The notes under the pieces were generated by a model, which was given only the letters and a program-made list of their open reading frames with translations, searched no databases and was not told the DNA's origin. Below, one piece after another: positions 1 through 7,809 of a DNA stretch of 47,267 nucleotides. The stretch comes from JAQUBU01 sp036677685 (lineage in GTDB: Bacteria; Bacillota; Syntrophomonadia; Syntrophomonadales; Syntrophomonadaceae). The translations under genes were made by a program, and so were the position numbers. The first letter of the stretch is position 1. Every line of letters starts with the position of its first letter. The stretch is from the NCBI GenBank assembly GCA_036677685.1, contig JAVBWA010000028.1:1-47267 (forward strand), given 5' to 3'.

Positions 1-69
1 GCAAAAAGAGTGAAGAGCAAGGCTTTCAAGAAGCCCGTGATTGAGGCGTACATGAGGTACGTCGATTGA
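1..69 (+). CDS. possible C-terminal end of a gene entering from the left edge
   Basis: Frame 1 is open from the window edge for 22 codons and stops at TGA 67-69. The residues are basic and look protein-like, ending in MRYVD. It would converge on the nonulosonic acid operon. The evidence is thin: 22 open codons are common by chance, and most of the stretch lies inside a strong inverted repeat. I cannot name a family. The flanking sequence to the left would settle it. Confidence 0.3.
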   Translation, partial: AKRVKSKAFKKPVIEAYMRYVD

Positions 70-106
70 ACGGGCTTCTTGAATAACGCAGCTATTCGCT
101 TTTTTT
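25..106 (+). terminator. palindromic element with T-run, probable terminator
   Basis: A perfect 14-bp inverted repeat (25-38 with 70-83) encloses a small nested hairpin (47-51 with 57-61). It is followed by a second short inverted repeat (81-85 with 93-97) and a run of seven T at 100-106. Read on the plus strand this is a plausible Rho-independent terminator for a gene entering from the left. The long arms with a nested hairpin could instead be a dispersed palindromic repeat. Confidence 0.5.
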
Positions 107-143
107 GACGGTCTGGGGGGGTGACCACCTGTTACCTCCCTTG

Positions 144-782
144 TCAATCCTTTATTATGCGGGCTGGTATCCCCATAACCTTTGCCCTGTCCGGTAAATC
201 CCGGACTACCACCGCACCTACGGCAACAACACAATGAGCTCCGATTTTTATTCCCTGGATAATACTTGCACCCGCTCCCACAAAGCTGCCTTCTTCGATT
301 GAAACCCCACCTGAAACGGTGGCTCCGGGAGCAATATGAACGTGTTTGCCAATATATGAATCGTGGTCAACTACCGCCCCGGTGTTAATTATGCTGTTTT
401 CCTCAATAACCGCCCCGGTTTGGATTATCGCCCCCGCCATTATCTGAACCCCTTCCAGGACTTTTACCCGGGCCGCCACCACCGCTGATGGGTGAATCAC
501 TTGTAAGAAAGCGTATCCGTGCCGCTTAAACTTTTCATATAAGCGGGAACGTTGATTTCGGCCTGGTATTAAACCCAAACCATTAACCAGGCTGACTGCA
601 TCCGAAGGATAAGCAAATATTAAATCATCAGGCCCGATAACCGGGAGACCGGATACTTTACGTTCATATTCACGGGGATCAGCACTGGTAATCCCGATCA
701 ATTGGTATCCCTGAAGCATTAAAATATCCAACAAAACCCGGGTATGCCCGCCTGCTCCCATGATAATCAAAGGACTGCTCAT
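144..782 (-). CDS. neuD: NeuD/PglD-like sugar O- or N-acetyltransferase
   Basis: A 212-residue protein starting MSSPLIIMGAGGH, the Rossmann-like N-terminal domain typical of NeuD/PglD (residues 1-80). It is followed by a left-handed beta-helix of hexapeptide repeats (about 95-205, e.g. GAGASIIQGIKIGAHCVVAVGA). Such enzymes transfer acetyl from acetyl-CoA to an amino or hydroxyl group of a sugar. Its ATG overlaps the neuB stop as ATGA (779-782), so it is translationally coupled and last in the operon. With legB and legC present, the likely job is the LegH/PglD-type 4-amino acetylation of the UDP-sugar; a NeuD-like O-acetylation of the finished acid is the alternative. Family assignment is firm, exact substrate is inference. 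Confidence 0.85.
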   Translation of the reverse strand: MSSPLIIMGAGGHTRVLLDILMLQGYQLIGITSADPREYERKVSGLPVIGPDDLIFAYPSDAVSLVNGLGLIPGRNQRSRLYEKFKRHGYAFLQVIHPSAVVAARVKVLEGVQIMAGAIIQTGAVIEENSIINTGAVVDHDSYIGKHVHIAPGATVSGGVSIEEGSFVGAGASIIQGIKIGAHCVVAVGAVVVRDLPDRAKVMGIPARIIKD

Positions 783-1861
783 AATTCCACCAACTCATCG
801 GCAGCAAAATCTCGAACTGCCTTCTTCCCCAGCATTGCCCAGTAATTGAACGGTGATATACCAGTGCCCGGCCGTTTAATGGCTAAATTGTGTTCTGTGA
901 AGACCTCTCCCTGTTTTATATTGTTGGCGGCTACCAGGCTTTTCCTAACCGCATCCCGGTTTTTAACTTCAGATGGTGATGGCATTTTTATAAGTGAACC
1001 TAAAGCCGCCTCCACCTGACGTATAGACTTTACCATGGCCATAAATTCGTCCGGTTCCAGAGATGCCTGGTGGTCAGGCCCGGGAAGCTTTTTATCCAGG
1101 GTAAAGTGTTTTTCAATAACTGCCGCTCCCCTGGCGGCGGCCGCTACGGAAACAGCTATCCCCCGGGTATGGTCGGAAAATCCTACATTCAATCCAAAAG
1201 CTGTTCTCAGCGTGTCCAGGGCATAGAGGTTTACTTCATTAATCGGTGCCGGGTATTCCGTAGTACAGTGCAGCAGAATTACCTTCTCCTTTAGTATATT
1301 TTGCCCTTCAGCCGAAGTATAAGCTTGCCGGCAGGCTTCATTTGACGGGGGTTCGCCTGTTCCCAAATAAGCAAGAGCCAAAACTCCCAAACCCGCTTCG
1401 ATATCTCCCAGGGTACTCATACCCGTAGAAAGAATTATCTTTTTACCTGATGATGCAGCTTTAAAAAGCAATGGGGCATTGGTAATTTCCCCGGAAGCTA
1501 TTTTGATCCAGGAGACATTCAATCCGTTAATCAGCAAGTCCAGGCTTTCCAAATCAAAAGGGCTGGATATAAAAGCAATATTGCAGGTCCGGCAATGGGC
1601 AAACAATTCTTGGTGTTGGATTTCGTCAAAATGCAGCGTTTTTAACATTTCCAATTGGGATTGCCCAGGATCGGTAACCTTCAATTGATAATCCGCTTTG
1701 GGAGCAAATCGGCTGACCAGGTTCTCCGGCTGAAAGGTTTGGAACTTTATTGCATCAGCCCCGATCTTCGCCGCCGCCTCAATAAGTTTGCGTGCAGCAT
1801 CCAGGGAGCCGTTATGGTTAACCCCGGCTTCAGCAATAATATAGACCGGTTTTTTATACAT
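779..1861 (-). CDS. neuB: N-acetylneuraminate/legionaminate synthase
   Basis: NeuB-family aldol-type synthase that condenses phosphoenolpyruvate with an N-acetylated hexosamine to give a nine-carbon nonulosonic acid. The start chosen is ATG 1861 (MYKKPVYIIAEAGVNHNG), giving 360 residues. It is preceded by AGGTGG and lies 13 bp after the neuC stop, whereas the longer open frame runs into neuC and lacks family similarity there. The TIM-barrel domain covers about residues 1-285 (IKFQTF, HCTTEYP, GFSDHT, EKHFTLD are recognisable family signatures). A C-terminal SAF/antifreeze-like domain follows from about 300 (RKSLVAANNIKQGEVFTEHN). In the company of legB/legC the product is more likely legionaminic acid or a relative than Neu5Ac. 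Confidence 0.93.
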   Translation of the reverse strand: MYKKPVYIIAEAGVNHNGSLDAARKLIEAAAKIGADAIKFQTFQPENLVSRFAPKADYQLKVTDPGQSQLEMLKTLHFDEIQHQELFAHCRTCNIAFISSPFDLESLDLLINGLNVSWIKIASGEITNAPLLFKAASSGKKIILSTGMSTLGDIEAGLGVLALAYLGTGEPPSNEACRQAYTSAEGQNILKEKVILLHCTTEYPAPINEVNLYALDTLRTAFGLNVGFSDHTRGIAVSVAAAARGAAVIEKHFTLDKKLPGPDHQASLEPDEFMAMVKSIRQVEAALGSLIKMPSPSEVKNRDAVRKSLVAANNIKQGEVFTEHNLAIKRPGTGISPFNYWAMLGKKAVRDFAADELVEL

Positions 1862-1874
1862 AAGCAGGAACCAC

Positions 1875-3023
1875 CTAATAAAAATGTTTACATAATAAAT
1901 CCTTATAACATGATATGCCCTTGAGAACCTGAATGATTCTTTCTGAGCTGTTGCCATCGCCATAGGGGTTGATGATAAGAGAACAATCCAAATCGAAAGC
2001 ACGGTATATCGATTCCCTTATATCCCCCGCCCGAGGCAGGCAGTTAATAACCGAAGCGGCTTGCATTCTGCCTTTTTGCCTATAGCCGATATTTACGGTG
2101 GGTTTTCTAAAAGAAGGGACTTCATATAGGCCACTGGAGGAATTGCCAACTACTGCATCAACTTGGGCAACAGTGCTTAAGTACAATGACTGCCCCAGCG
2201 AATCGTAAAGCCGGGCATTGGAGTGTGCTTTCACAAACTGTTCAAGCATCCGGTTCATGCTCAGTCCTTCCATGTCAGCATTGGCTTTGGTGAACAGCAG
2301 CCCGGTCTCCGCTGGTAAAAAATCAAGGGCTATTAACAGTTCATTAAGTTGTTCCTGTGAAGGGACCGGGTCCAGAGTTGCCGGATGAAATGTAATTAAG
2401 AGATTTTTGTCTTTAAACTTAAAATCAAGGACCGTTTCCAATTTGTGACGCGGTATTAATTGTATACGCTTTATATAATCGATTCCGGTACTGCCGACAT
2501 TATAAATATGCTCCGGGTTTTCGCCCAAGCGGCGTACCCGTTCGGCTGCCGCTTCATTGCTTACAAAATGCAGGTGCGCCATCTTGCTGATGCTGTGACG
2601 TATAGCCTCGTCCATGGCCCCCTCGGTTGTATCCCCGCCGGCCAGATGGGTCAGCGGAATCCTGGCGGTCATGGCAGCTTGAGCCGCTGCAAATATCTCG
2701 TAGCGATCGCCCAGAACCATCATAATATCCGGTTGGAGGTGTTCCAAAACGTCTGCCATGCCGATAATCCCCAGGCCCAGCGACTTGGCCACCGCCACCG
2801 GGGAATCCCCGGATAGCAGGGTTTCTACTTTTGCATCAATCCGAAAACCATCATCTTCTATTGTTTTGTAAGTAAATCCAAATTGGGGAGACAGGTGCAT
2901 CCCGGCAGCTATGATTTGCAGTTCAAACTCCGGGTCTGCTTGTATTAAACACATCGGCCAATAAAGCAATCCATAATCGGCCCGGCTGCCGGTCACCACA
3001 CATATTTTTCTTATTTCCTTCAT
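1875..3023 (-). CDS. neuC: UDP-N-acetylglucosamine 2-epimerase (hydrolysing)
   Basis: A 382-residue GT-B-fold enzyme of the NeuC/LegG family, starting MKEIRKICVVTGSRADYG, with the conserved GSRADYG near the N-terminus and HLAGGDTTEGAMDEAIRH in the middle. It hydrolyses the UDP-sugar while inverting C2, releasing the free ManNAc-type sugar used by neuB. It sits 9 bp after the DUF6385-like gene stop and 13 bp before neuB, clearly in the same operon. With a 4,6-dehydratase and aminotransferase upstream, its substrate is probably the 2,4-diacetamido-trideoxy UDP-sugar (LegG role) rather than UDP-GlcNAc. Confidence 0.93.
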   Translation of the reverse strand: MKEIRKICVVTGSRADYGLLYWPMCLIQADPEFELQIIAAGMHLSPQFGFTYKTIEDDGFRIDAKVETLLSGDSPVAVAKSLGLGIIGMADVLEHLQPDIMMVLGDRYEIFAAAQAAMTARIPLTHLAGGDTTEGAMDEAIRHSISKMAHLHFVSNEAAAERVRRLGENPEHIYNVGSTGIDYIKRIQLIPRHKLETVLDFKFKDKNLLITFHPATLDPVPSQEQLNELLIALDFLPAETGLLFTKANADMEGLSMNRMLEQFVKAHSNARLYDSLGQSLYLSTVAQVDAVVGNSSSGLYEVPSFRKPTVNIGYRQKGRMQAASVINCLPRAGDIRESIYRAFDLDCSLIINPYGDGNSSERIIQVLKGISCYKDLLCKHFY

Positions 3024-3032
3024 TTTTCCACC

Positions 3033-4319
3033 TTAGAATAGCTCCTTCCAGGTCATAGAACATGAAACTGCAGAGTCACCCGTCGAAAGCGCTGCAATAG
3101 TAATGGTATCACCGGGTCCAAAAACTATCGGTAAACTATCCGGAAGAAAGAACTGACTCGATTCGGTCTTGGAAATAATCCAGTACAGAAGGTTTTTCCC
3201 GCCGCTCACTAAAGCTCCTGAAGTGTCTACATCAACCACACTGGTACCCGAAGAAATTGATGTCCAGACCGATCCTGACAGAGTTGCATTTTTGATCAAG
3301 CGAAAGGTTACATCCTTGGTTCCTTCGGCACCGTATGATACGAAGGCCATTTTAACCCGCACCCGATTGGTCTTGCTTTGAAAGGTTGACACATCTCTGA
3401 TTGTAAAAACCCCAGCTTCAACGTTAGCCGTAATACTTTTACTTGCGGCATAGCTATTGTTAAGCTCCAGGGCATGCCCGGTATCCCCTTCCTGGAATCC
3501 CATCGCACCACCAGTTTGTACCATAATATTGCTGGTGGTGCCTGAATTGTTGATGCGGGCACTCAAGGGCAGACTGGGATTAAAGATACTGGGAAGAGTA
3601 TTGGCATTGGCATACTGAATGCGGTGAATCAAAATCAACTCACCAGTGCTTGGATTCTCAATACCAAAGGAAATAGCGCCGTATCCCAGCCACTGAAACT
3701 GAATCTGATAGACATTCCCCAGAGCCGGATTGAGGTTGACCCCGCTAATTCCGGAACCATCCATTTTGTCGATATTCCATGATGTCTGGGCGATCCAGGT
3801 ATCAGAGCCGTTGCGGCGGCGCAGAACTCCAAAAGAACTGCCATTGTAGCCAAAGAAAAAACCGTCCGTGGCATCCCCATAACCAATCAATTGTTTGCCT
3901 CCGGTAACACCGGAAGTAAATATGGCCGAGAATCGCACCAGTCCCCCTACACCAATAACATAACGCAATACGTCAATGGTCTCAATATAGCCGCTGGATC
4001 CACTGGTCGTACCCGTTTGCAGGACGGCCATCCCCCCAGACTGGGATATGCTGGCGGTCCCAGAATAATTGGAATTAACCATACCCGAATTTATATTATA
4101 GGTAAAATTCCACCCTGCCTGCGGTATTGGCTGGGCTACCATCAGTTCGCCAAATGCTGTATAGGGAAGAACCTGGGGCAGGTTTTGGGAACCCACCGTT
4201 TTTATATAAATGTTACCGGAGTTATCGGATACTGCGGGTGAATAGCCAGTTGAATTCTGGCTGTATATTAAAGAATGCAAATCTTCCGCACTTTTATTGA
4301 ATATTTTGAAGTTTGGCAT
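3033..4319 (-). CDS. DUF6385-like surface protein inside the nonulosonic acid operon
   Basis: A 428-residue protein. The start at ATG 4319 (MPNFKIFNKSAEDLHSLIY) has a strong GGGAGG nearby; the longer frame upstream adds unlike sequence. The N-terminus matches what I recall of DUF6385 proteins of Clostridia (MPNF.IFN.S...L.S.IYG). The central part is a beta-rich module with patterns such as YGDATDGFFFGYNG, LRRRNGSDTWIAQTSWN and IQFQWLGYGAISFGIENP, which resemble modules in phage tail and viral structural proteins. No signal peptide or anchor is visible. It is embedded between legC and neuC in the same direction, so it may be displayed on the surface or spore and may carry the sugar made by its neighbours. 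That last point is inference; function is unknown. Confidence 0.75.
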   Translation of the reverse strand: MPNFKIFNKSAEDLHSLIYSQNSTGYSPAVSDNSGNIYIKTVGSQNLPQVLPYTAFGELMVAQPIPQAGWNFTYNINSGMVNSNYSGTASISQSGGMAVLQTGTTSGSSGYIETIDVLRYVIGVGGLVRFSAIFTSGVTGGKQLIGYGDATDGFFFGYNGSSFGVLRRRNGSDTWIAQTSWNIDKMDGSGISGVNLNPALGNVYQIQFQWLGYGAISFGIENPSTGELILIHRIQYANANTLPSIFNPSLPLSARINNSGTTSNIMVQTGGAMGFQEGDTGHALELNNSYAASKSITANVEAGVFTIRDVSTFQSKTNRVRVKMAFVSYGAEGTKDVTFRLIKNATLSGSVWTSISSGTSVVDVDTSGALVSGGKNLLYWIISKTESSQFFLPDSLPIVFGPGDTITIAALSTGDSAVSCSMTWKELF

Positions 4320-4480
4320 CAGCTCGCCTCCCTTAAACCCGCAGCTACACGGGAATATCCGGACTGAGAGTGTGTTTATCCCTGCCATATTTTATGTTTA
4401 TTTATATTGCTTGGTTCCAAAAGAAAATTCTCGTTGTTACGATTTAAAATAGCTAAATTGATATGGCTGTTGCAATTTTC

Positions 4481-5647
4481 TTATAGAAAGGCACTGCTAG
4501 GTACATTAATAATCCTGCGGGCCAGGCTTTCCGCTCCCGCCAAATCCATGTGCGGGCAGTCTTTAAACATAGGCAGCTCCGGCATAAGCGTCCAGGCTGG
4601 TCTGGTCATTATGCCCTGGCTGTTGGTCAATTCAAGTAAATTATCCCTTTGTCCGGAGTATTCTTCATCAAGCAGCAAAACATTAAGCCAATAATTACTG
4701 CGGGCAAAATCAGCTTCCTTAAAAACTTTCACGCCGAAAACATCAGCGAAAGCCTCCTGATACAGCCCCGCAAGCTCCCGCTTTTGCTTGATGAAACCCG
4801 GCAATTGTTCCATTTGGGCGCAGCCCAAAGCCGCATTTATATTAGGCATTCTATAATTGAAACCCAGACGGTCATGGAAGTATAACCAGGGATGCGGCAG
4901 TTTGGCTTGAGTGCTCAGATGCCTGGCCAAACGAGCCAAATAATCGTCATCGGTTATTACTGCCCCACCACCGCCGGTAGTCACTATTTTATTGCCGTTA
5001 AAACTCAATATTGACACTTGCCCCATTTTCCCGGTATGCTTACCCTGATAATATGAACCTAATGATTCGGCCGCGTCTTCAATGAGCTTCAGACGGTATT
5101 TGGGGCATACTTCAAGCAAGGGCTCCATATCGACCGGCTGCCCGAAGGTATGCATAGGTATGACGGCCTTTATAGGGCGACCGCTCTTTTTATTAAAACA
5201 TCCTTCATTTCTTATCTCAGCTATCTGCTCCAAATATTCGCCCAGCTTAAATGAATCCAGCCCCAGCGTTCTTGTTTCACAATCGACAAAATGAGGTATT
5301 GCTCCGCAATACCTGACTGCATTGGCAGTAGCCACAAAAGTAAGGGCAGGGATCAAGACCTCGTCTCCGGGCGATACTCCTAAAAGCAATAAAGCGATAT
5401 GCAATGCCGCACTGCCATTTACTACAGCTATGGCATGTTTAATCCCAATGAATTCCTCCAGTCGTTTTTCAAAAAGGGGGACATACTCACCTAACGAAGA
5501 CACCCATCCACTATCCAGACATTCTTTTAAGTAAGCCCACTCATTACCTTTAAAGAAAGGTTCATGCAGAGCATAGTATGCCTGCCTGCCGGGTAAAACC
5601 CTTTTAAGGCTTTCCATAATTCTATCCAGGTTAAATTCTTTGCTCAT
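4481..5647 (-). CDS. legC: LegC-family PLP aminotransferase
   Basis: A 388-residue DegT/DnrJ/EryC1-type aminotransferase that aminates the 4-keto sugar produced by the upstream dehydratase. Visible features are VVNGSAALHIAL (cofactor phosphate region), EDAAES around residues 190-195 and the PLP-binding lysine in SFNGNK (about K220), followed by the glycine-rich TGGGGAV. The start overlaps the legB stop as ATGA (5644-5647), so the two are translationally coupled. LegC proteins of this length occur with legB in legionaminic acid loci, which supports that role over a perosamine or bacillosamine one. A 161-bp gap separates it from the next gene. Confidence 0.88.
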   Translation of the reverse strand: MSKEFNLDRIMESLKRVLPGRQAYYALHEPFFKGNEWAYLKECLDSGWVSSLGEYVPLFEKRLEEFIGIKHAIAVVNGSAALHIALLLLGVSPGDEVLIPALTFVATANAVRYCGAIPHFVDCETRTLGLDSFKLGEYLEQIAEIRNEGCFNKKSGRPIKAVIPMHTFGQPVDMEPLLEVCPKYRLKLIEDAAESLGSYYQGKHTGKMGQVSILSFNGNKIVTTGGGGAVITDDDYLARLARHLSTQAKLPHPWLYFHDRLGFNYRMPNINAALGCAQMEQLPGFIKQKRELAGLYQEAFADVFGVKVFKEADFARSNYWLNVLLLDEEYSGQRDNLLELTNSQGIMTRPAWTLMPELPMFKDCPHMDLAGAESLARRIINVPSSAFL

Positions 5648-6654
5648 AGATTATAAATATTACTCCGGTATTTTTTTAAGTTTGATGGTTCCCCAAACCA
5701 TTTAATGGTTTCGGTTAATCCTCGGCGCAAGCCTTCATATCCGGCATATTCGGGCTCCCAGTCCAGGATTTGTAAAGCCTTGCGATTGTCGGCCCATAAT
5801 CGGTCGACTTCGCTTTTCTCCGGCCGAAGCCGTATTGTATCGTTTTGCAATTCTATTTCCACCTGCATGGTTTCTGCTATCATATCGACCAAGCGGGCTA
5901 TAGATGTTTCGTAATTACTGCCGATATTTATAACCTGCCCTACAGCCACATCGGATTCGGCTACCGCCAGGAACCCCCGTACCGTATCCTTGATGTAATT
6001 AAAATCCCGGGTGGGATAGATATTGCCCAGTTTTATGGTGCGTTGCCCGCTGCCGATCTGGGAAATAATAGTTGGAATAACCGCCCGGGCAGACTGCCTC
6101 GGGCCATAGGTATTGAAGGGGCGAATTACCGATACCGGAGTATCGAACGAGTGATGAAAAGCCATCGCCATCTGGTCTGCGGCAATTTTGCTAGCAGCAT
6201 AAGGAGACTGGCCCTGGAGAGGGTGCCCTTCATGAATGGGAACAAATCTAGCTGATCCATACACTTCACTGCTGGATGTATGTACGACTTTTTCAACATT
6301 TAGTTTTCTGGCGGCCTGAAGAATATTCAGAGTTCCTTTTATGTTGGTATCAACGTAACTATCCGGAGAATAATAGGAATACGGAATCCCTACCAAAGCC
6401 GCTAAATGCATTACGACATGACAACCCCGCATAGCTTCCATAACTCCATGAAAGTCTCGGACATCTCCGGCAAAGATCTCAATTTCTCTGCTTATATCTG
6501 AGGAAATGTGATCCAGCCATCCCCATGAATTTAAGGAATTATATAAAACCAAGGCCTTAACCCGGTATCCCAACTTTACTGTGTATTCTGTCAAATGGGA
6601 GCCAATAAATCCATCCGCACCAGTAATAAGAACCTTTTTACCGCTCAGCTTCAA
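5644..6654 (-). CDS. legB: NAD-dependent sugar nucleotide 4,6-dehydratase (LegB)
   Basis: A 336-residue extended short-chain dehydrogenase. It shows the nucleotide-binding TGADGFIG (11-18), the SSSEVYG serine region (127-133) and the catalytic YAASK (Tyr152, Lys156). The family removes water across C4-C6 of a UDP-HexNAc to form a 4-keto-6-deoxy sugar. The combination with legC, neuC and neuB identifies the LegB branch rather than GalE or RmlB. It is the first gene of the operon, with an approximately 100-nt leader downstream of a sigma-A-like promoter at 6758-6785. Confidence 0.88.
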   Translation of the reverse strand: MKLSGKKVLITGADGFIGSHLTEYTVKLGYRVKALVLYNSLNSWGWLDHISSDISREIEIFAGDVRDFHGVMEAMRGCHVVMHLAALVGIPYSYYSPDSYVDTNIKGTLNILQAARKLNVEKVVHTSSSEVYGSARFVPIHEGHPLQGQSPYAASKIAADQMAMAFHHSFDTPVSVIRPFNTYGPRQSARAVIPTIISQIGSGQRTIKLGNIYPTRDFNYIKDTVRGFLAVAESDVAVGQVINIGSNYETSIARLVDMIAETMQVEIELQNDTIRLRPEKSEVDRLWADNRKALQILDWEPEYAGYEGLRRGLTETIKWFGEPSNLKKYRSNIYNL

Positions 6655-6757
6655 ATGCCTGCCCCCTTAAAAGCCCGCCTAAAATATTTGCTGCAATATG
6701 TATATTCGTTAGTATTAATGGCTATCACCAATTTCAATATCTATGAATAGTATGTAT

Positions 6758-6785
6758 AGAATAGAGATTCTTCAAATACTGTCAA
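6758..6785 (-). promoter_or_regulatory. sigma-A-type promoter for the nonulosonic acid operon
   Basis: Read on the minus strand, TTGACA (6785-6780), a 16-bp spacer and TATTCT (6763-6758). The -35 is a perfect consensus hexamer and the -10 matches at four of six positions. It lies about 100 bp upstream of legB, in the divergent gap shared with the DUF6385-like gene at 6829. Transcription start is not shown. Confidence 0.55.
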
Positions 6786-6828
6786 AGCCAAGAGAATTCT
6801 AATTCAGGGCCCTTGGGGAGGGGATCAT

Positions 6829-7806
6829 TTGCACTCGCTATGGTATGAAGAACGGGAAGCGCCATTTCCTGAACATAATTTACAAGTTAACAGCAATCCC
6901 AATGAGCTTTTCAATCACTGTTTTGTTTTTGCCAACCCCACCGGAGATTTTCCCGCAGGGTGGATGAAATACCGGGGAAGTAAAAATGCTGAATTTATCT
7001 GGGAACAAGATGAAAAAGATGTTTTCGGGATAATGATAAGAAACCGGATTGCGCATCAAACAGCAAGTATATGCCAGCAGCGTTCATATGCGGTACCCGT
7101 TTATGACAAACAAGTCTGGGAAATAGGAGCAAAAATAAAAGTTAATGCCCCATTATGGATTAATATAAAAGTTCATCATGTTTGCAAATCATCTCGGGTT
7201 TTGGGAAGCAGTCAAGATTTTCTGCTTGATCAGCAAAATGACTATTGTTCCGGACTGGTGACGATTCCGGCCGGTGTGGATTTCGCCTATATAGAACTAG
7301 GCACCCGGCAGGCCGGAGTTATTTGGGTAGAAGATGTGGTTTTCAGGCGGGTTTTTCCATTGGAAAAGTACAGTACGAATGCCCAGGGCAGAATTAATGT
7401 AAATACCATTGAGGTATTAAAGAAGATAGCGGAGCCGGTAGAAGTAAGGGGATCGGTAGAGCTAAAAGGCGTCCTCCCAAATGTTCACATCCTGAAAAAC
7501 GTCATTGATTTATATGAAGATTTGACTGCCGAACCGCTTTTAAAATACTCCAAGGTTCAAGATATTTCCCAACTTAATCTTTATTCTTTTTGTGTTATCA
7601 ATCTGGGACCGCATAATGCCCTCATACAAGTACAAATCAGCCCGGATGGGATCAACTGGGTTAATGATGGTCCCGAGCTTCGTGTGATACCTAATATCGG
7701 CCAGGCATTTACGGCCAATTACTTTTTGCGGTATATAAGGCTGGCTTGTACGAGTGGTGGTAATAAAGCCACTCATCTGAAAATCTTTTTTCAAGCCCAA
7801 GCCTAA
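6829..7806 (+). CDS. DUF6385-like protein, divergent from the nonulosonic acid operon
   Basis: A 325-residue protein. The start is TTG 6829, with GGGGAGGGG five bases upstream. The C-terminal third (about 230-325) fits the repeat-free domain I associate with DUF6385: NLYSFCVINLGPHNALIQVQ, then ISPDGINWV, then FLRYIRLAC and a terminal IFFQAQA. The middle contains a beta-sandwich-like region (about 40-180). There is no signal peptide. It faces the legB promoter, so the two units could share control. The function of this family is unknown; a surface or spore-coat location is a guess from domain style and context. Confidence 0.7.
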   Translation: MHSLWYEEREAPFPEHNLQVNSNPNELFNHCFVFANPTGDFPAGWMKYRGSKNAEFIWEQDEKDVFGIMIRNRIAHQTASICQQRSYAVPVYDKQVWEIGAKIKVNAPLWINIKVHHVCKSSRVLGSSQDFLLDQQNDYCSGLVTIPAGVDFAYIELGTRQAGVIWVEDVVFRRVFPLEKYSTNAQGRINVNTIEVLKKIAEPVEVRGSVELKGVLPNVHILKNVIDLYEDLTAEPLLKYSKVQDISQLNLYSFCVINLGPHNALIQVQISPDGINWVNDGPELRVIPNIGQAFTANYFLRYIRLACTSGGNKATHLKIFFQAQA

Positions 7807-7809
7807 CAA

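Noticed and set aside
1862..2002. N-terminal extension of NeuB overlapping neuC
   Set aside because: The extension is unlike the family and overlaps coding sequence; ATG 1861 has a good ribosome site and the canonical N-terminus.
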